From: Paramecium primaurelia
Lineage: Eukaryota; Ciliophora; Oligohymenophorea; Peniculida; Parameciidae
Length of the DNA stretch: 64,000 nt
Assembly: GCA_905182975.1 (NCBI GenBank)
Contig: CAJJDM010000063.1
Coordinates: 392,216 to 456,215, forward strand
Direction of reading: 5' to 3'
Shown: positions 37,639 through 47,937 of the stretch, piece after piece
Numbering within the stretch: position 1 is the first letter of the stretch
Layout: each line of letters opens with the position of its first letter
Translations under genes and position numbers: made by a program
Notes under the pieces: generated by a model
What the model saw: the letters and a program-made list of their open reading frames with translations, nothing else
Told to the model about the DNA's origin: nothing
The model's database searches: none

Positions 37639-38386
37639 TCATTCTAACTCTTCCAAATAATCCTTCACCTATGATGGAGGCAATATTCTAAACACATGAT
37701 CATCTCTAATCACTCCTACTTCTATATTTGTAGGGGTTATCTAACCTAATTAAAAATTTTATTTAACTTATACCTTCAAACCCTTCTTTCAAAGTCAATA
37801 ATGCTGTATTTATGGCATCTTCAATCTCCATATCTGCATTATATCTCTTTTCTAAAAATGCCTTTGCATTCTTTGCTTACTTTCCAATTGCAGTAGCCTT
37901 CCAACTATAATAAGCTCCACTTGGATCAAGTTAAACTAAATGGGGACCTTCTTCATCATATCCTGCAATCAAAATTGAAACTCCAAATGGTCTAATACCT
38001 CCTCTTTGAGTTGCCACTTATACATCCTAATTTATAAATTTATTATATACTTCTGCTAATTCTCTGCTTAATGTTTATACAAATATTTCCTCTTGATATT
38101 TAAGATCATATTTTTTAACCAATTTTCTAGCTTATTATGCAAGGACTCTGAAATCTGGACCCAATCCTGCATATGTGGCTGCAATATTATCTGTCAATAG
38201 TGAAACCTTTTAAACACTGGATTCTTCAACCAAAATTGATGATTGTTTCTTTTCTACTACCAAAACAACACCATTTTTAGCTTTAATTCCAATAGCTGTG
38301 TCTCCTTTTGCAACAGCATTAAGAGCATATTCAATTTATAATAGTTTTCCTTTACTACTGAATGTTGTTAATGCGAAATCTGTCAT
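37639..38386 (-). CDS. PSMA2: 20S proteasome alpha2 subunit
   Basis: 239 residues after one 28-nt intron (37746-37773). The N-terminus MTDFALTTFSSKGKLLQIEYAL is the alpha-subunit signature with the alpha2-like Phe/Ser spacing. Also seen: NGVVLVVEKKQSSIL, YAGLGPDFRVLAQQARKL, GGIRPFGVSILIAGYDE, LVQLDPSGAYYSWKATAIG and FLEKRYNADMEIEDAI. The C-terminus EVGVIRDDHVFRILPPSQV is restored by splicing. As an alpha subunit it is structural, forming the outer gate ring. Length fits human PSMA2 (234). Strong call. Confidence 0.95.
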
Positions 38387-38555
38387 ACCGGTGTTTATTA
38401 TTTTAAATAATTTAATTAATATAAATATATTTATGATGATATCTCACTTGGCTAGTCATTAGACGCTGAGCCTTTAAAAAAAGATTACAATTCTCTGATA
38501 ATATATGTTTATATTAGTATACAATAGATATATCTAATAAGTATATAATATTAAA

Positions 38556-38957
38556 TCAGAAAGGCATTGGACTCTTTCTTTATAGATGTCTCTTTGACTT
38601 TTATATATTTAATTAAAAGCGCATTAGATTTATTCTTGGAGTGTCTTTATCAATTCTCAAAGTTTGTTATTCTAACTGCTTTACAAATTTGGATGCCAAT
38701 TCTTCAAAATTTTTTTATTCACTAGAGCTGTAATTCAAATAGGAAGTCTTATTCATTTTAGTTACCTAAGGAAATTTAGCTTTATCTAAACTAGTTAGCA
38801 TATATGGTGATCGATCCATGTCACTAAGTAATTATGGAAGATTGGTTGATCGAAATTGTTTATTAGATGTTTGTTAGAATCTATTAACAGATTAACTAGT
38901 TATTTATTTAACATATTCTGCAAATGATTACTATTGACCTTTTTTCTATACTTACAT
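38556..38957 (-). CDS. Hypothetical protein (133 aa)
   Basis: Single exon starting MQVQKKGQQQSFAEYVKQ. Other segments: RSPYMLTSLDKAKFPQV, then LNYSSSEQKNFEELASKF and a basic C-terminus QLNIQKSKRHLQRK. It is rich in Ser/Gln and lacks hydrophobic helices. Its Met is only 12 bp from the Met of the divergent gene at 38970, implying a shared bidirectional promoter. No family recognised. Confidence 0.55.
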
Positions 38958-38969
38958 TATATATAATTA

Positions 38970-39781
38970 ATGAATTGTTATAAGAAAGAAATCACAAAAA
39001 ATTGGTTATATTAAGAAGATAAATATATAGAAAATATAGTTGGTGCTTTTGAAGTAATAAAATTACATGAAGAAAGATCAATATAAGCTGGAAATACTCG
39101 TTAAAAGATTGCAGAATAACTATAAACATATATTGATGAAGATCCATAAGATTTACCTCAACTTTTAAGTACAAAACATGTTCTTTCACTTGATGAATAA
39201 CTTTTAGATTATCCATGTTAGATTATCCATGTTATAAGAAAGGTGGTATATTTGGATCTGTGACATAAAGATAATGTTAATTGTAAAAAACTACACTTGG
39301 ATAATATAAGAAAGGTGATGTAATTATAAAAACTTTTGGTGTTATTAAAACATTTAATATTTAACATCTTGAAGTTGCCAATAAAGATTTTAAATGGGAT
39401 GTAAGTTATTAAAAGTTTCTTGTAAGACTTATGTTCAATTTTGTTAAACATAGTCCTGTATGGATATATTTTACAGGTGATGATGAATGTTATAAGTATT
39501 ATGATTATTTTAAGTGTCATATTACTATGAATAAAATGTTAAAATTGCCTACCATTATTTTAGAATCATTGTCACTTGTAAAAGAGAATTATTTTCTATT
39601 ATTTGCTTAGAAATTAGAGATCTACTCAATACAGGTTATATATTAAAGAAAAAAGGCTGCTAAATTAGGAAAAGAAGAAGCTAAATTCTTAATGGAAATA
39701 GATATTAAATAATAAGAAATATTTTATAAAAGAAATGGTTAAATAAGAGTTTTTAATTCTTTAAAAGAGAAGAAAGAATGA
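38970..39781 (+). CDS. Hypothetical protein interrupted by a 14-bp tandem duplication or a 26-nt intron
   Basis: The frame MNCYKKEITKNWLYQ... runs to LDYPC at about 39222, where a 14-bp unit (TAGATTATCCATGT) occurs twice in tandem and shifts the frame to an early TGA. Deleting one copy, or removing a 26-nt GTTAG...GAAAG stretch that spans it, restores one frame through KKGGIFGSVT or CGIFGSVT. That frame continues to RVFNSLKEKKE at 39779-39781 (about 262-265 residues). The middle has VKHSPVWIYFTGDDECYKYYDY. The C-terminus is a charged helix. Family not recognised. Either a real intron or a frameshifting duplication must be present. Confidence 0.6.
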
Positions 39782-39914
39782 ATTAAATGGATGTGGAAGA
39801 GAAAAAAAAATAGATTAAATTAGATAAGAAGATGAAATTAAAAAAATGAAATAGCGTTAATTTCTAGGATCCAAATCAGTACTAATTTTTGAATTATTCG
39901 AATGATAAAGACCT

Positions 39915-40360
39915 ATGATGGCAGATTGGTTAGAAAAAAGTGAAGAAATACAAAACACTTAAAAAGTTAGGGAATTAATATTTACAATTCTAATCAAATC
40001 AATTAATATTGTTGTAGATATTAATTGTCAATTTTTTTATATGAATTATTTCATTAATCTTAATAAGAAAGATCAATCTGGATACCTTTAAAATTAGTTT
40101 AGACCAATTCATTAAAAACTGAATCCAAAAAAAGTATCATATATTTAGAAATTGATATTCATGTCCAAAGTGGAACCTTAAGTTGAGTATAAAAGTAAAA
40201 TTATTTCATTGTAATTTTCTATAATTAAGTCTGATTTAGATGAAAAACATCCAAAAGGTTCATAATAAATGTAAGTATATTAATATTATTTTTAGAATTT
40301 AAAAGATACTGTATTATTATTAATGGAATAGTTTATATTTCAATCAATCAATAATAATAT
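39915..40360 (+). CDS. Unresolved gene upstream of the tRNA
   Basis: From MMADWLEKSEEIQNTQKV the frame is protein-like (IFTILIKSINIVVD, FINLNKKDQSGYLQNQFRP, SIIKSDLDEKHPKGS). The same frame upstream (MKQRQFLGSKSVLIFELFE from about 39850) ends at TGA 39903-39905. A 32-nt GTACTA...TAAAG intron-like stretch there does not rejoin the frames cleanly. A 25-nt GTAAGT...TTTAG element near 40271 may be an intron. No TGA is met in this frame before the tRNA. Start, stop and splicing are therefore unsure. No family recognised. It could be a decaying gene. Confidence 0.35.
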
Positions 40361-40365
40361 AATAT

Positions 40366-40438
40366 GGGCTTGTAGCACAATTGGTAGTGCGCCTGACTAC
40401 GGATCAGGCGGTTGCAGTTTCGAGTACTGCCAAGCTCG
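40366..40438 (+). tRNA. tRNA-Arg (anticodon ACG)
   Basis: A full cloverleaf can be folded by eye. Acceptor GGGCTTG pairs with CAAGCTC, with one G-T wobble. The D arm is GCAC/GTGC with loop AATTGGTA. Anticodon stem CCTGA/TCAGG carries loop CTACGGA (ACG at 40399-40401). The variable loop is CGGTT. The T arm is GCAGT/ACTGC with loop TTCGAGT. The discriminator is G. No intron and no encoded CCA. The first anticodon base A is expected to become inosine and read CGN codons. It is the only clearly GC-rich short element between protein genes. Confidence 0.95.
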
Positions 40439-40440
40439 AA

Positions 40441-40447
40441 TTTTTTT
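40441..40447 (+). terminator. RNA polymerase III terminator
   Basis: A run of seven T residues beginning three bases after the tRNA discriminator base, the standard Pol III stop signal. Confidence 0.85.
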
Positions 40448-40532
40448 ATTTATATATATTTATATATATATAGTATAAAGAATATATATAAAATTGAAAA
40501 GAAGAATTTGAATAACTAATCTATTAAATTCA

Positions 40533-43262
40533 TCAATCAGCAATTATGTGAGTTATAAGAAGTGGTGCACATTTCTTTCTTTCTTCTAATGTTAAAAATG
40601 GTAATAATTTTTCATAATTTGGACCATAGTTTTATTCAATAACTTCAAGGCTCATCTTCTCTAACTAATATTGATTATTTACAAAGTCTTACAGCCTTAC
40701 GCAAAATGTCAATTGTCTTTTTCATCTTCTCTTTACCTATGGATTTTTCAATTTTAATAAGAATAGTGCTGCATTTGTTTAAATCCTGTTTATTTAACAA
40801 TTCTAAACATTCCTCTTCTATCTCAGAGATAGGTTTGATAGCTTATTTTTGTTTCTAGACATTTTTATCACAAGATTCATCCTCATCATCTTCTCTATCT
40901 TCTATTTATGTCACTGGTAGAGAATTGTAATCTTGAACATTTTCTTTTCCATTTTAATTGGATATCTTATCTATTTAATTATTATCCCCTCCAATCTAAA
41001 TAAAATAGATTTTTATAATTACTATTCCTTATAATTCTTAAAGCATAAGATCTAAATCTTTATTTTTCTGTTACACACATTCCAATAGATCAGATTTTGG
41101 TTTAATTTATACTCTTGAATCTTTTTATTGTTTTCCTCCAAATTAAGGTGATTTTTCTTGTGGTTTTGGTTCTACTTTGTATTAATTTTACTATAAATTA
41201 TTATCTAAAGCTCTATCTTTTTGAATTCGTTTTTTTTCTTATGATTATTATTTTTCAAGTATTTTCTATTTTTCAATTAACTCTCTTTCTTTTTCTCTTT
41301 CTTTTTCTCTTTCTTTTTCTCTTTCTTTTTCTTTTTCTCTTTCTCTTTCTTTTTCTCTTTCTTTTTCTTTTTCTCTTTCTTTTTCTTTTTCTCTTTCTTT
41401 TTCTTTTTTTTCCATTTCCATCTTTCCCTATTATTGAAATTATTTCATTTTTAACTATCTAATTCTTTCTTCTTGACGTTAGTTATTATTATAAGCTTAA
41501 GGTTATTCATCCTAATATTTAACAGGAGGAGACTTATCAACACTTGTAGGTCTTTTTTTCTCAATAACTTTTTTTTCAGGCTTCTTTTAATCAACTACTT
41601 ATTATCTTGAACTTTAAGGTCTTTGACTAGTAGGAGGTGGGTGTTTGTCTTTAGGAGCAGTAGGAGGTCTTTTATTTTATAATTATTTATACCTTGGTTA
41701 TTCTGTTGGTTTTTAAACAACTTTTGGTGAAATGAATTATTCAACTTTTTATTCATTCAACGCTTATTCGCTATTTGAATGTTTTTTTTATGGTTAACCA
41801 TCAAATCTATTAGGTTCACTTTTTTATTATCCTTTATCTTAATCACTTTTAGGTCGAATTTATTATTAGAGCAATAATGGAGATAATTTTTTTTCTTCTG
41901 TAATTATTTCTTTTTAAGAGTCCTTTTTTTAAATGATAGGAGAATTTTTAACAATTGGCTCTAATTTTTTTGGGATTTCTATTTGTTTTGGAATCTCAAT
42001 CTATTTAGGGACTTCCCAAGATATGGGTTTAGGCAATTCAGTTATTTTTGGTTATTCTTATTATTAAATTTATCTGGAAGACGGAGGTTCTTATTATTGT
42101 CTGGATGAAGGTTATTTTTATAATTAAGGAGGCTTTATTATAGCAGAAGGATCTTGTTATTATTGTTATGGTTTTTTTATAATTTCGGGAAATTCTTAAA
42201 GATTTTTTTGGTTTTATTCCATAAGTGAAGGTGGACATGGTTTTTCATTCAAAATGAGATTGATTTGATCAAAATTTCCTTTGATTTCAAAATTCTTATA
42301 AATAAATACAATTAAATTACTCTATTATGGAGAATAGTATGAGAGAATTCTTATCGTTAAATAGTTTCACTAAGGAAGCTTTTAATTCTATTTATTATAA
42401 CAGGCATTTCTATAAATTAGTAGAATAGTTACTGAGAATTTCTTGTATTGTTGGTCTTCGTCTATAATCAACTTGAAGTAACGAGGCAACTAATTATCTT
42501 AATTCTTTAGAATAATGATTTGGAATGGGTTTATATTAACCTTTGACAATATTCAAAGCTAGAAAGTGAAGAGATTCTGCTCTAAAGGGAGGTTATAAAG
42601 CACATAATTCATAGAGGATTACACCTAATGACCAAATGTCTGTCATAAATGTATAGGGTTTTCCTTCAATGATTTCAGGACTGATGTAATATGGAGTCCC
42701 CACCATAGTTTTAGCCTTCTCAATAGTTTTCTTTAGAACTCTTGCAATACCAAAATCTCCTAATTTAACTTGTCCTGTTTTAGTTAAAAAAATGTTTTAG
42801 CATTTTAAATCTCTGTGAATGATCTTCCTATCATGAACATGTTTGATTGCCAAACATATTTAAGTAAACCAATCTAAAATTTAAGCTTCAGGTAAATATT
42901 TTCCTTTTGCTTCTTTAACTTTTTAAGCCAAATCACCACCTGTTTATAATTCTCAAATTTACCATCTGCATACTCCATAACTATACACAAACGTCCTTTT
43001 TTTGTTCTATAGACTTCTTTAAATCTCACAATGTTTGGATGCTGTAAAAATTCAAGTATTTTAGCTTCTCTCAAAGTTTCTTCTCTCTCTTAAGTTGTCA
43101 TGGCTGCTAAATCCATATATTTAGTCACCCATAGTGACCTAATATTCTAAAGTATCTTTTCTACTTGTCTTGAAGAAATTCAACTAAATAAGCTTTTCCA
43201 AAAGAACCTTCTCCAAGTAATTTGAGACGCTTATAGAGTTCAAATTCTGCTTATTTTCTCAT
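40533..43262 (-). CDS. NEK-family protein kinase with long charged tail
   Basis: Starts MRKQAEFELYKRLKLLGEGSFGKAYL. Introns lie at about 43139-43164 (26 nt), 42941-42963 (23 nt), 42297-42322 and near the 3' end. The kinase domain shows REAKILEFLQHPNIVRF, HRDLKCQNIFL, KLGDFGIARVL, GTPYYISPEII and DIWSLGVILYEL. The HRDLKxxNIF and GTPYYISPE pattern is typical of NEKs, which act on centrioles and cilia. The tail (about 550 residues) is Pro/Gln-rich, then a long run of KEKERE repeats encoded by the microsatellite at 41285-41410. It ends with a conserved-looking EEECLELLNKQDLNKCSTIL and LTLEERKKCAPLL segment. A 27-nt intron-like piece near 40998 is in frame and may or may not be spliced. Confidence 0.87.
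41285..41410. repeat. Pure pyrimidine (plus) / purine (minus) tract, CTTTTT-CTCTTT repeats
   Basis: About 125 bp of C/T only on the plus strand, built from hexamer-like CTTTTT and CTCTTT units. It encodes KEKERE repeats of the NEK tail on the minus strand; the apparent plus-strand FLFLFL frame is its shadow. Confidence 0.95.
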
Positions 43263-43470
43263 TTTAAATAATTATTGTTAAAAATCAAATTCAATAATTC
43301 AACTTCTTCTCTTCTTGTTATTGAATACAATTTCGGTTTATCTCTTCCTAAAAATTTGATACACAATGGATCTTGAGACTTTGAAACATCGATGATTTTA
43401 ATTAATTAAGGTCTCAAAATATCATAATCTGAATAGGATCTGTGAGAACATATATAGTACTAACATTAAA
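43259..43470 (-). pseudogene. 3' remnant or terminal exon of another gene, stop overlapping the NEK start
   Basis: Minus-strand frame reading SYSDYDILRPQLIKIIDVSK, then DPLCIKFLGRDKPKLYSITR and ELLNLIFNNNYLK, ending TGA at 43259-43261. That TGA shares ATGA with the start codon of the kinase at 43262. The composition is convincing protein, but upstream I find only a short open stretch ending in TGA, plus a possible 25-nt intron (GTTAGT...CACAG), and no Met. It may be the last exon of a gene whose upstream part has decayed, or a leader exon. Family uncertain. Confidence 0.4.
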
Positions 43471-43651
43471 ATAAAATGAAATATTAAGATTTTTATGTTC
43501 AATGTGTTATTACTATTTCAAAATAGTCTCAAGTGCATTGATGAAAATATTAGTAAATCATTAATAAGTTCTTTTTATCCTTAAATAATACTTTTTCAAT
43601 AAATTTAATAATTAATCTAATTTTTTGATCGATTGATTTGAATTTCTCCTC

Positions 43652-44202
43652 TCATATAATTTATTTATCATCAAAGGATGCAAATAACTAATTGAATACA
43701 TTCTAAAGATATTTATATAAATCTAAATACTTAATCTATATTTTGGAACATTATACTATTTGTGTACTTATCTAACTTATTCTTATGTTTTAGTTAATGT
43801 TTTTATTCACAATCAGTAAGGTTTTTAGTTCTTATAAATTTTTTTGTATTTTTAAGTATTTCTAAATTATAAAGGCTGTTATACAATTTATTAAAGGAAA
43901 GAATTAACTATTTGAATATTCTTTTATTATTACATCTCCTATATTTTATTTACATGCAATAATCCTATTTTTCCATCCTTGTTCTTAAAACCTCCTTTAA
44001 TGGAAAAACTGTATTGGTTAACAAAAATGGCTTTACAATTGTTTTCTTAAGATTATCACGACATATATAGAGTAATTGACTATATTTTTTTTTTTGATAC
44101 AATTTAACAATCTCTTATAATATTTTACTTTATTTTGATAAGTAAGGCAGATTTAAAATTATAAATTAGATTATTAATATTATTATTGATTAATACTTGC
44201 AT
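43652..44202 (-). CDS. Candidate small gene, structure uncertain
   Basis: Minus-strand frames suggest a gene starting MQVLINNNINNLIYNF, with an AT-rich intron of about 49 nt. It continues CRDNLKKTIVKPFLLTN, FPLKEVLRTRMEKQDYCM and a Lys-rich helix. A likely 28-nt intron (GTATTT...CTTTAG) follows, then NVFNQLFASFDDKQII to TGA at 43652. Two frames are open in parallel over much of the region, so the reading is not settled. The A11 homopolymer near 44085 is a possible sequencing error site. No family recognised. Confidence 0.35.
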
Positions 44203-44342
44203 CATAATATAATAAAAATAGAATTTCTTATTTTTATTTAATAATAATATAATCGACAAAATATTTGTGTGCTAATCAAATTAAAAAAGAGCTGTTTTAG
44301 AAAAAAAGGAAACTAAATAATTAAATACATTTTAATTTGCCA

Positions 44343-45684
44343 ATGCCACCTAGAAAAACTTAAACCATCAAAGATGTCATGAAAGAGAGCAAACCAATAA
44401 TTGATTAAAAATTAGGAACAACAAGAAGTAAGAAAGTTAAGAAAAATGAAAATGATGAAGATTCAGATTATGTCAATACAACAAAAAAATAAAAAAAATC
44501 TAATTAATCTTCCAAAATTAAGTCTTCAACTGGTGAATAAAAAGAATCTCTCAATTCTGATGATCCATAAGATAAATTATCTCCTGAATTAAAACCATCT
44601 TCCTCAGTTCAAAAAGCAAGAACAAAAGCTGAAAAAATGCAATATAAGCACAAGTATGATTAAATTAATTGTTATAGTACAAAAAAAGATGAAGTAAGAG
44701 CAAAATAAGAAAATGAGAATTAAAACTAAAATTTGGATAAAGAGGATGAAAATATTGATAACCTGAAAATACCAAAATAAGTGTAAGAGAATGAAAATCT
44801 AAATAAAAATGAATTGAATAATAAAGATAACAATTAAGAATAATAATAAAATTAAGAAGATAATAATGAATAATAGATGAGTAAAAATAATCAAGAAGAC
44901 ATATAACAGAATCAGCAAAAAAAAGAATTTGATTTATAAATAATCCCTTAAATTATTATAAATGGTCCAGAAAGTGAAATAAAAAAGGATAAATAAAGGT
45001 AAGAGGAAGAAGAAGAAGAAGAAAAAGAATAATTAGAAAAATAATAGAAGTTGATGGTTGACATTGTATTTTGTTGTGATGCCAACATTTTGGATTGTAG
45101 TAGTATTTAATCATTATAAGTACAATATTATCTGATTTTAGAACACCATAGAATTAATTTTATAATAAATAAAAGAAAAGAAAAAGTTTAATTCTAGCAT
45201 AAAATTCAGTCTTGTCCATTTTTATGACTTAATGATTAATTAAAAGTTGTAATAATGTTAAGTCATTGATTTGTGTGATGAAGACTAGATTATATAAAGT
45301 TTAGATGAAATTAAATAGAGAGGATAGATGGAAACACAAAAAGGATTGTTTTATGGTCTTAAATTAGCTACTTCAACTACAAAATGGAGAAAAGATATTA
45401 ATAACAAAACTTTTAGATATATTATTCATATCGCGAATAAATAATTACAATTAGATAATCAATCTGAAGAATTGGATAGAATAATATAAGAGATGAATAA
45501 TAAAAATATTAGATATAAATATTTAAGAATTGATAAGAAAATTAATTTAGATTATGATGGTAAATAATATTTTCAAAATAAATTGAACAGTTATGAAGAA
45601 AGCTTTTTGAAAGAATTTGGAAGTCTTAAAAATGTTGTTAGCAATATAATATTAAGAGAGCTTTTACATGAGAATAATAAATGA
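44343..45684 (+). CDS. VWA-domain protein with degenerate MIDAS
   Basis: 439 residues after one 22-nt intron (45120-45141). The first 230 residues are low-complexity, Lys/Gln/Asn/Glu-rich (MPPRKTQTIKDVMKESKP..., EEEEEEEKEQQ). The C-terminal domain begins MVDIVFCCDANILDCSSI. This aligns in form with ciliate von Willebrand A domains that read DIVFxxDTTGSM. Splicing joins it to QNTIELILQQIKEKK and IKFSLVHFYD. It then continues QVIDLCDEDQIIQSLDEI, RQMETQKGLFYGL-like and FRYIIHIANK strands and ends RELLHENNK. The metal-binding DxSxS is replaced by DANIL, so metal-dependent ligand binding is doubtful. No kinase domain follows. Confidence 0.7.
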
Positions 45685-45751
45685 TTTTTTTGTTAATCAA
45701 ATTTATTAATATTAATTTAGATTTCTTATTGATAATGAATTCAATTAATCT

Positions 45752-46033
45752 ATGGAAACATTTACGAAAATTATAAACTATAAATCTATAATAAGAATAA
45801 TATTATCTGAAAAAATTACTACTTTTACTTTTGCAATTTTCAAAGATATATATATATCTATAAACAGTTTATTATTGCTCTATCTTTATTTTTATGTTAA
45901 CAACAATCAAGTAAAATTCATTCTTACATTTTCTGCCTTTATTAATAATTTTGTAAATGAATATGTAAGAATTTAAAGAATATTTATTTTAGTTAAACAG
46001 TTAAAAGATAATTTAATTTTATATATTAAATGA
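45752..46033 (+). CDS. Small hydrophobic ORF (93 aa)
   Basis: METFTKIINYKSIIRIIL..., with one strong hydrophobic helix (SLLLLYLYFYV) and a second weaker one. It ends LYIK at TGA 46031-46033 and crosses one TAA read as Gln. It is convergent with and 37 bp from the next gene. AT-rich composition alone can produce such a frame. Confidence 0.3.
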
Positions 46034-46070
46034 TCAATTCTGAATTTAAAAGTAAATTGCTATTATATAA

Positions 46071-47747
46071 TCATTCTTTATTCTAATGTTATTCATCCTC
46101 ATCCAGCAATCTTGTCAACTCTAACTTGAGTATTTTGTGTGCTATTAAAATAGGTCTAACATTTTAATAATCTGTTTTCTAATGGAGAATTCTTTTTTCA
46201 AGCGTATATAATATATTAACCCATTCTTAATATATTTCTTATGTTACAAATGGTTATAATTGACTAAGTAAACCTTAAACCTCTAATTTGTATTAATTCC
46301 AGGTTTTCACAACATTATCAAATATTTATTCTATATTTGCTTCCTTTCCAATGAAATCATTGAGAGAATTTTCAGTGAATATTTATTAATTAACACAAAC
46401 AGATGTAAAACGATTAAATGACAAATTTTTTTCCCCTTAATGAATTATATCAGCTTATTCATCAAATAAATCTAAAGCTTCTTAAAAATTAAATTTCTCA
46501 TATTCAATATGTCTAAACAAAGTTAAAAATTCATTATGATTAATCTTTTTATTCCCATCCAAATCAGCAGCTTAAAATGCATGTATCACAAATAACTTTG
46601 TTCTATGTGTAACATTTCTGTATTTATCGAGAACTTTAGACATAAATAAATCTAAATCAACTACTCCTGATTTATTTTTTGGATCACTTTCTTTTAAATT
46701 ATCCAAATCTTATCTCAGTTCCTTTATTTCATCCTCAGTTAACTTATTTTCCAAATGCATTTTTATATAACTAAATTATTATTATATATATACTCTAATG
46801 CTCTCAAATATGGTACATGAAATTTGGACTCACTATCTCCTTATACAATATTTACACCCAAACTTGTTTAACTATGTATATATTCTAATCCTGATAACAG
46901 AAAAGCTGATTCTTCTTAAGTGAAATTGAGATGTTCATCATGTAAAAGACATAATAATCTAGCAAATAAATTCACCCGAAATATTTGACTAAAGTGTATT
47001 ACAGATAATAAAAATTATAAATATTTCTTTTCTGCCACATGTTTAAATCCATATTTATTAAGAAAGAAATTGAAAACAAAGATTTACATATCAGCTTCTC
47101 CTCCAAAGGAAGCTTTTTCTAAATATATTTAAGTAATTGTTCTTAAAACATTCTTAACTGGCCAATAAGCAACAACTTTTTTAAATAAATGTGATTGGTC
47201 TCTGGCTTTTATTGCTAATAACACTCCAGGATGGGTTAATCTATCAATTGTTGGTATTTGTTTCATTTATCTTGTAGCAAAATTAAGTCTTAAAGCTCTT
47301 TATATTTTACCTTTTCTTCTCTTCATTGCCTCTTGTTTTTTCTCTTCTTTTTCTTTCTCTTCATCTAATACATATTCTTCTTCTAAAATTTCCTTGTCAT
47401 TCTATATTTTCTTTCTTAAAGATTCAAATTCAAATAAAAATTCTTCTGCTATTTAAGTATGTGTTTTAAATTAAGTTTTTAAAATATGAACAGTTAATTT
47501 TCTTGCAAATAATAATATTTATGTTAATAGTTCATTTGTTTCATTCATTCTAGCTGTTGCATTTTATGCTTTTTATTTTTGTATTTAATAAAGTAACATC
47601 AACATTGTAGTTTATTATTTTGATAAGTTTGGTTATTAAAAAGATTCAATTTTTTCATTTTAATCATTTAATTAAATAATATATTATTGTTATAATAATT
47701 ATTATTATTGTTATAATGATTATTATTATTATTACTATTATTATTAA

Positions 47748-47780
<33 letters not shown>

Positions 47781-47888
47781 GATATACTCATCTTTTTTTT
47801 CTTTTATGCTTACTTTTCTTATGTATTTATATTCTTTTTATCTAAATTTTCATTTGCTGGAAAATATCTCTATGTATTTATTGATATC

Positions 47889-47937
<49 letters not shown>

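Noticed and set aside
41115..41462. Plus-strand ORF with long FLFLFL run
   Set aside because: It is the antisense of the KEKERE-encoding tract of the NEK kinase, which has intact kinase motifs on the minus strand.
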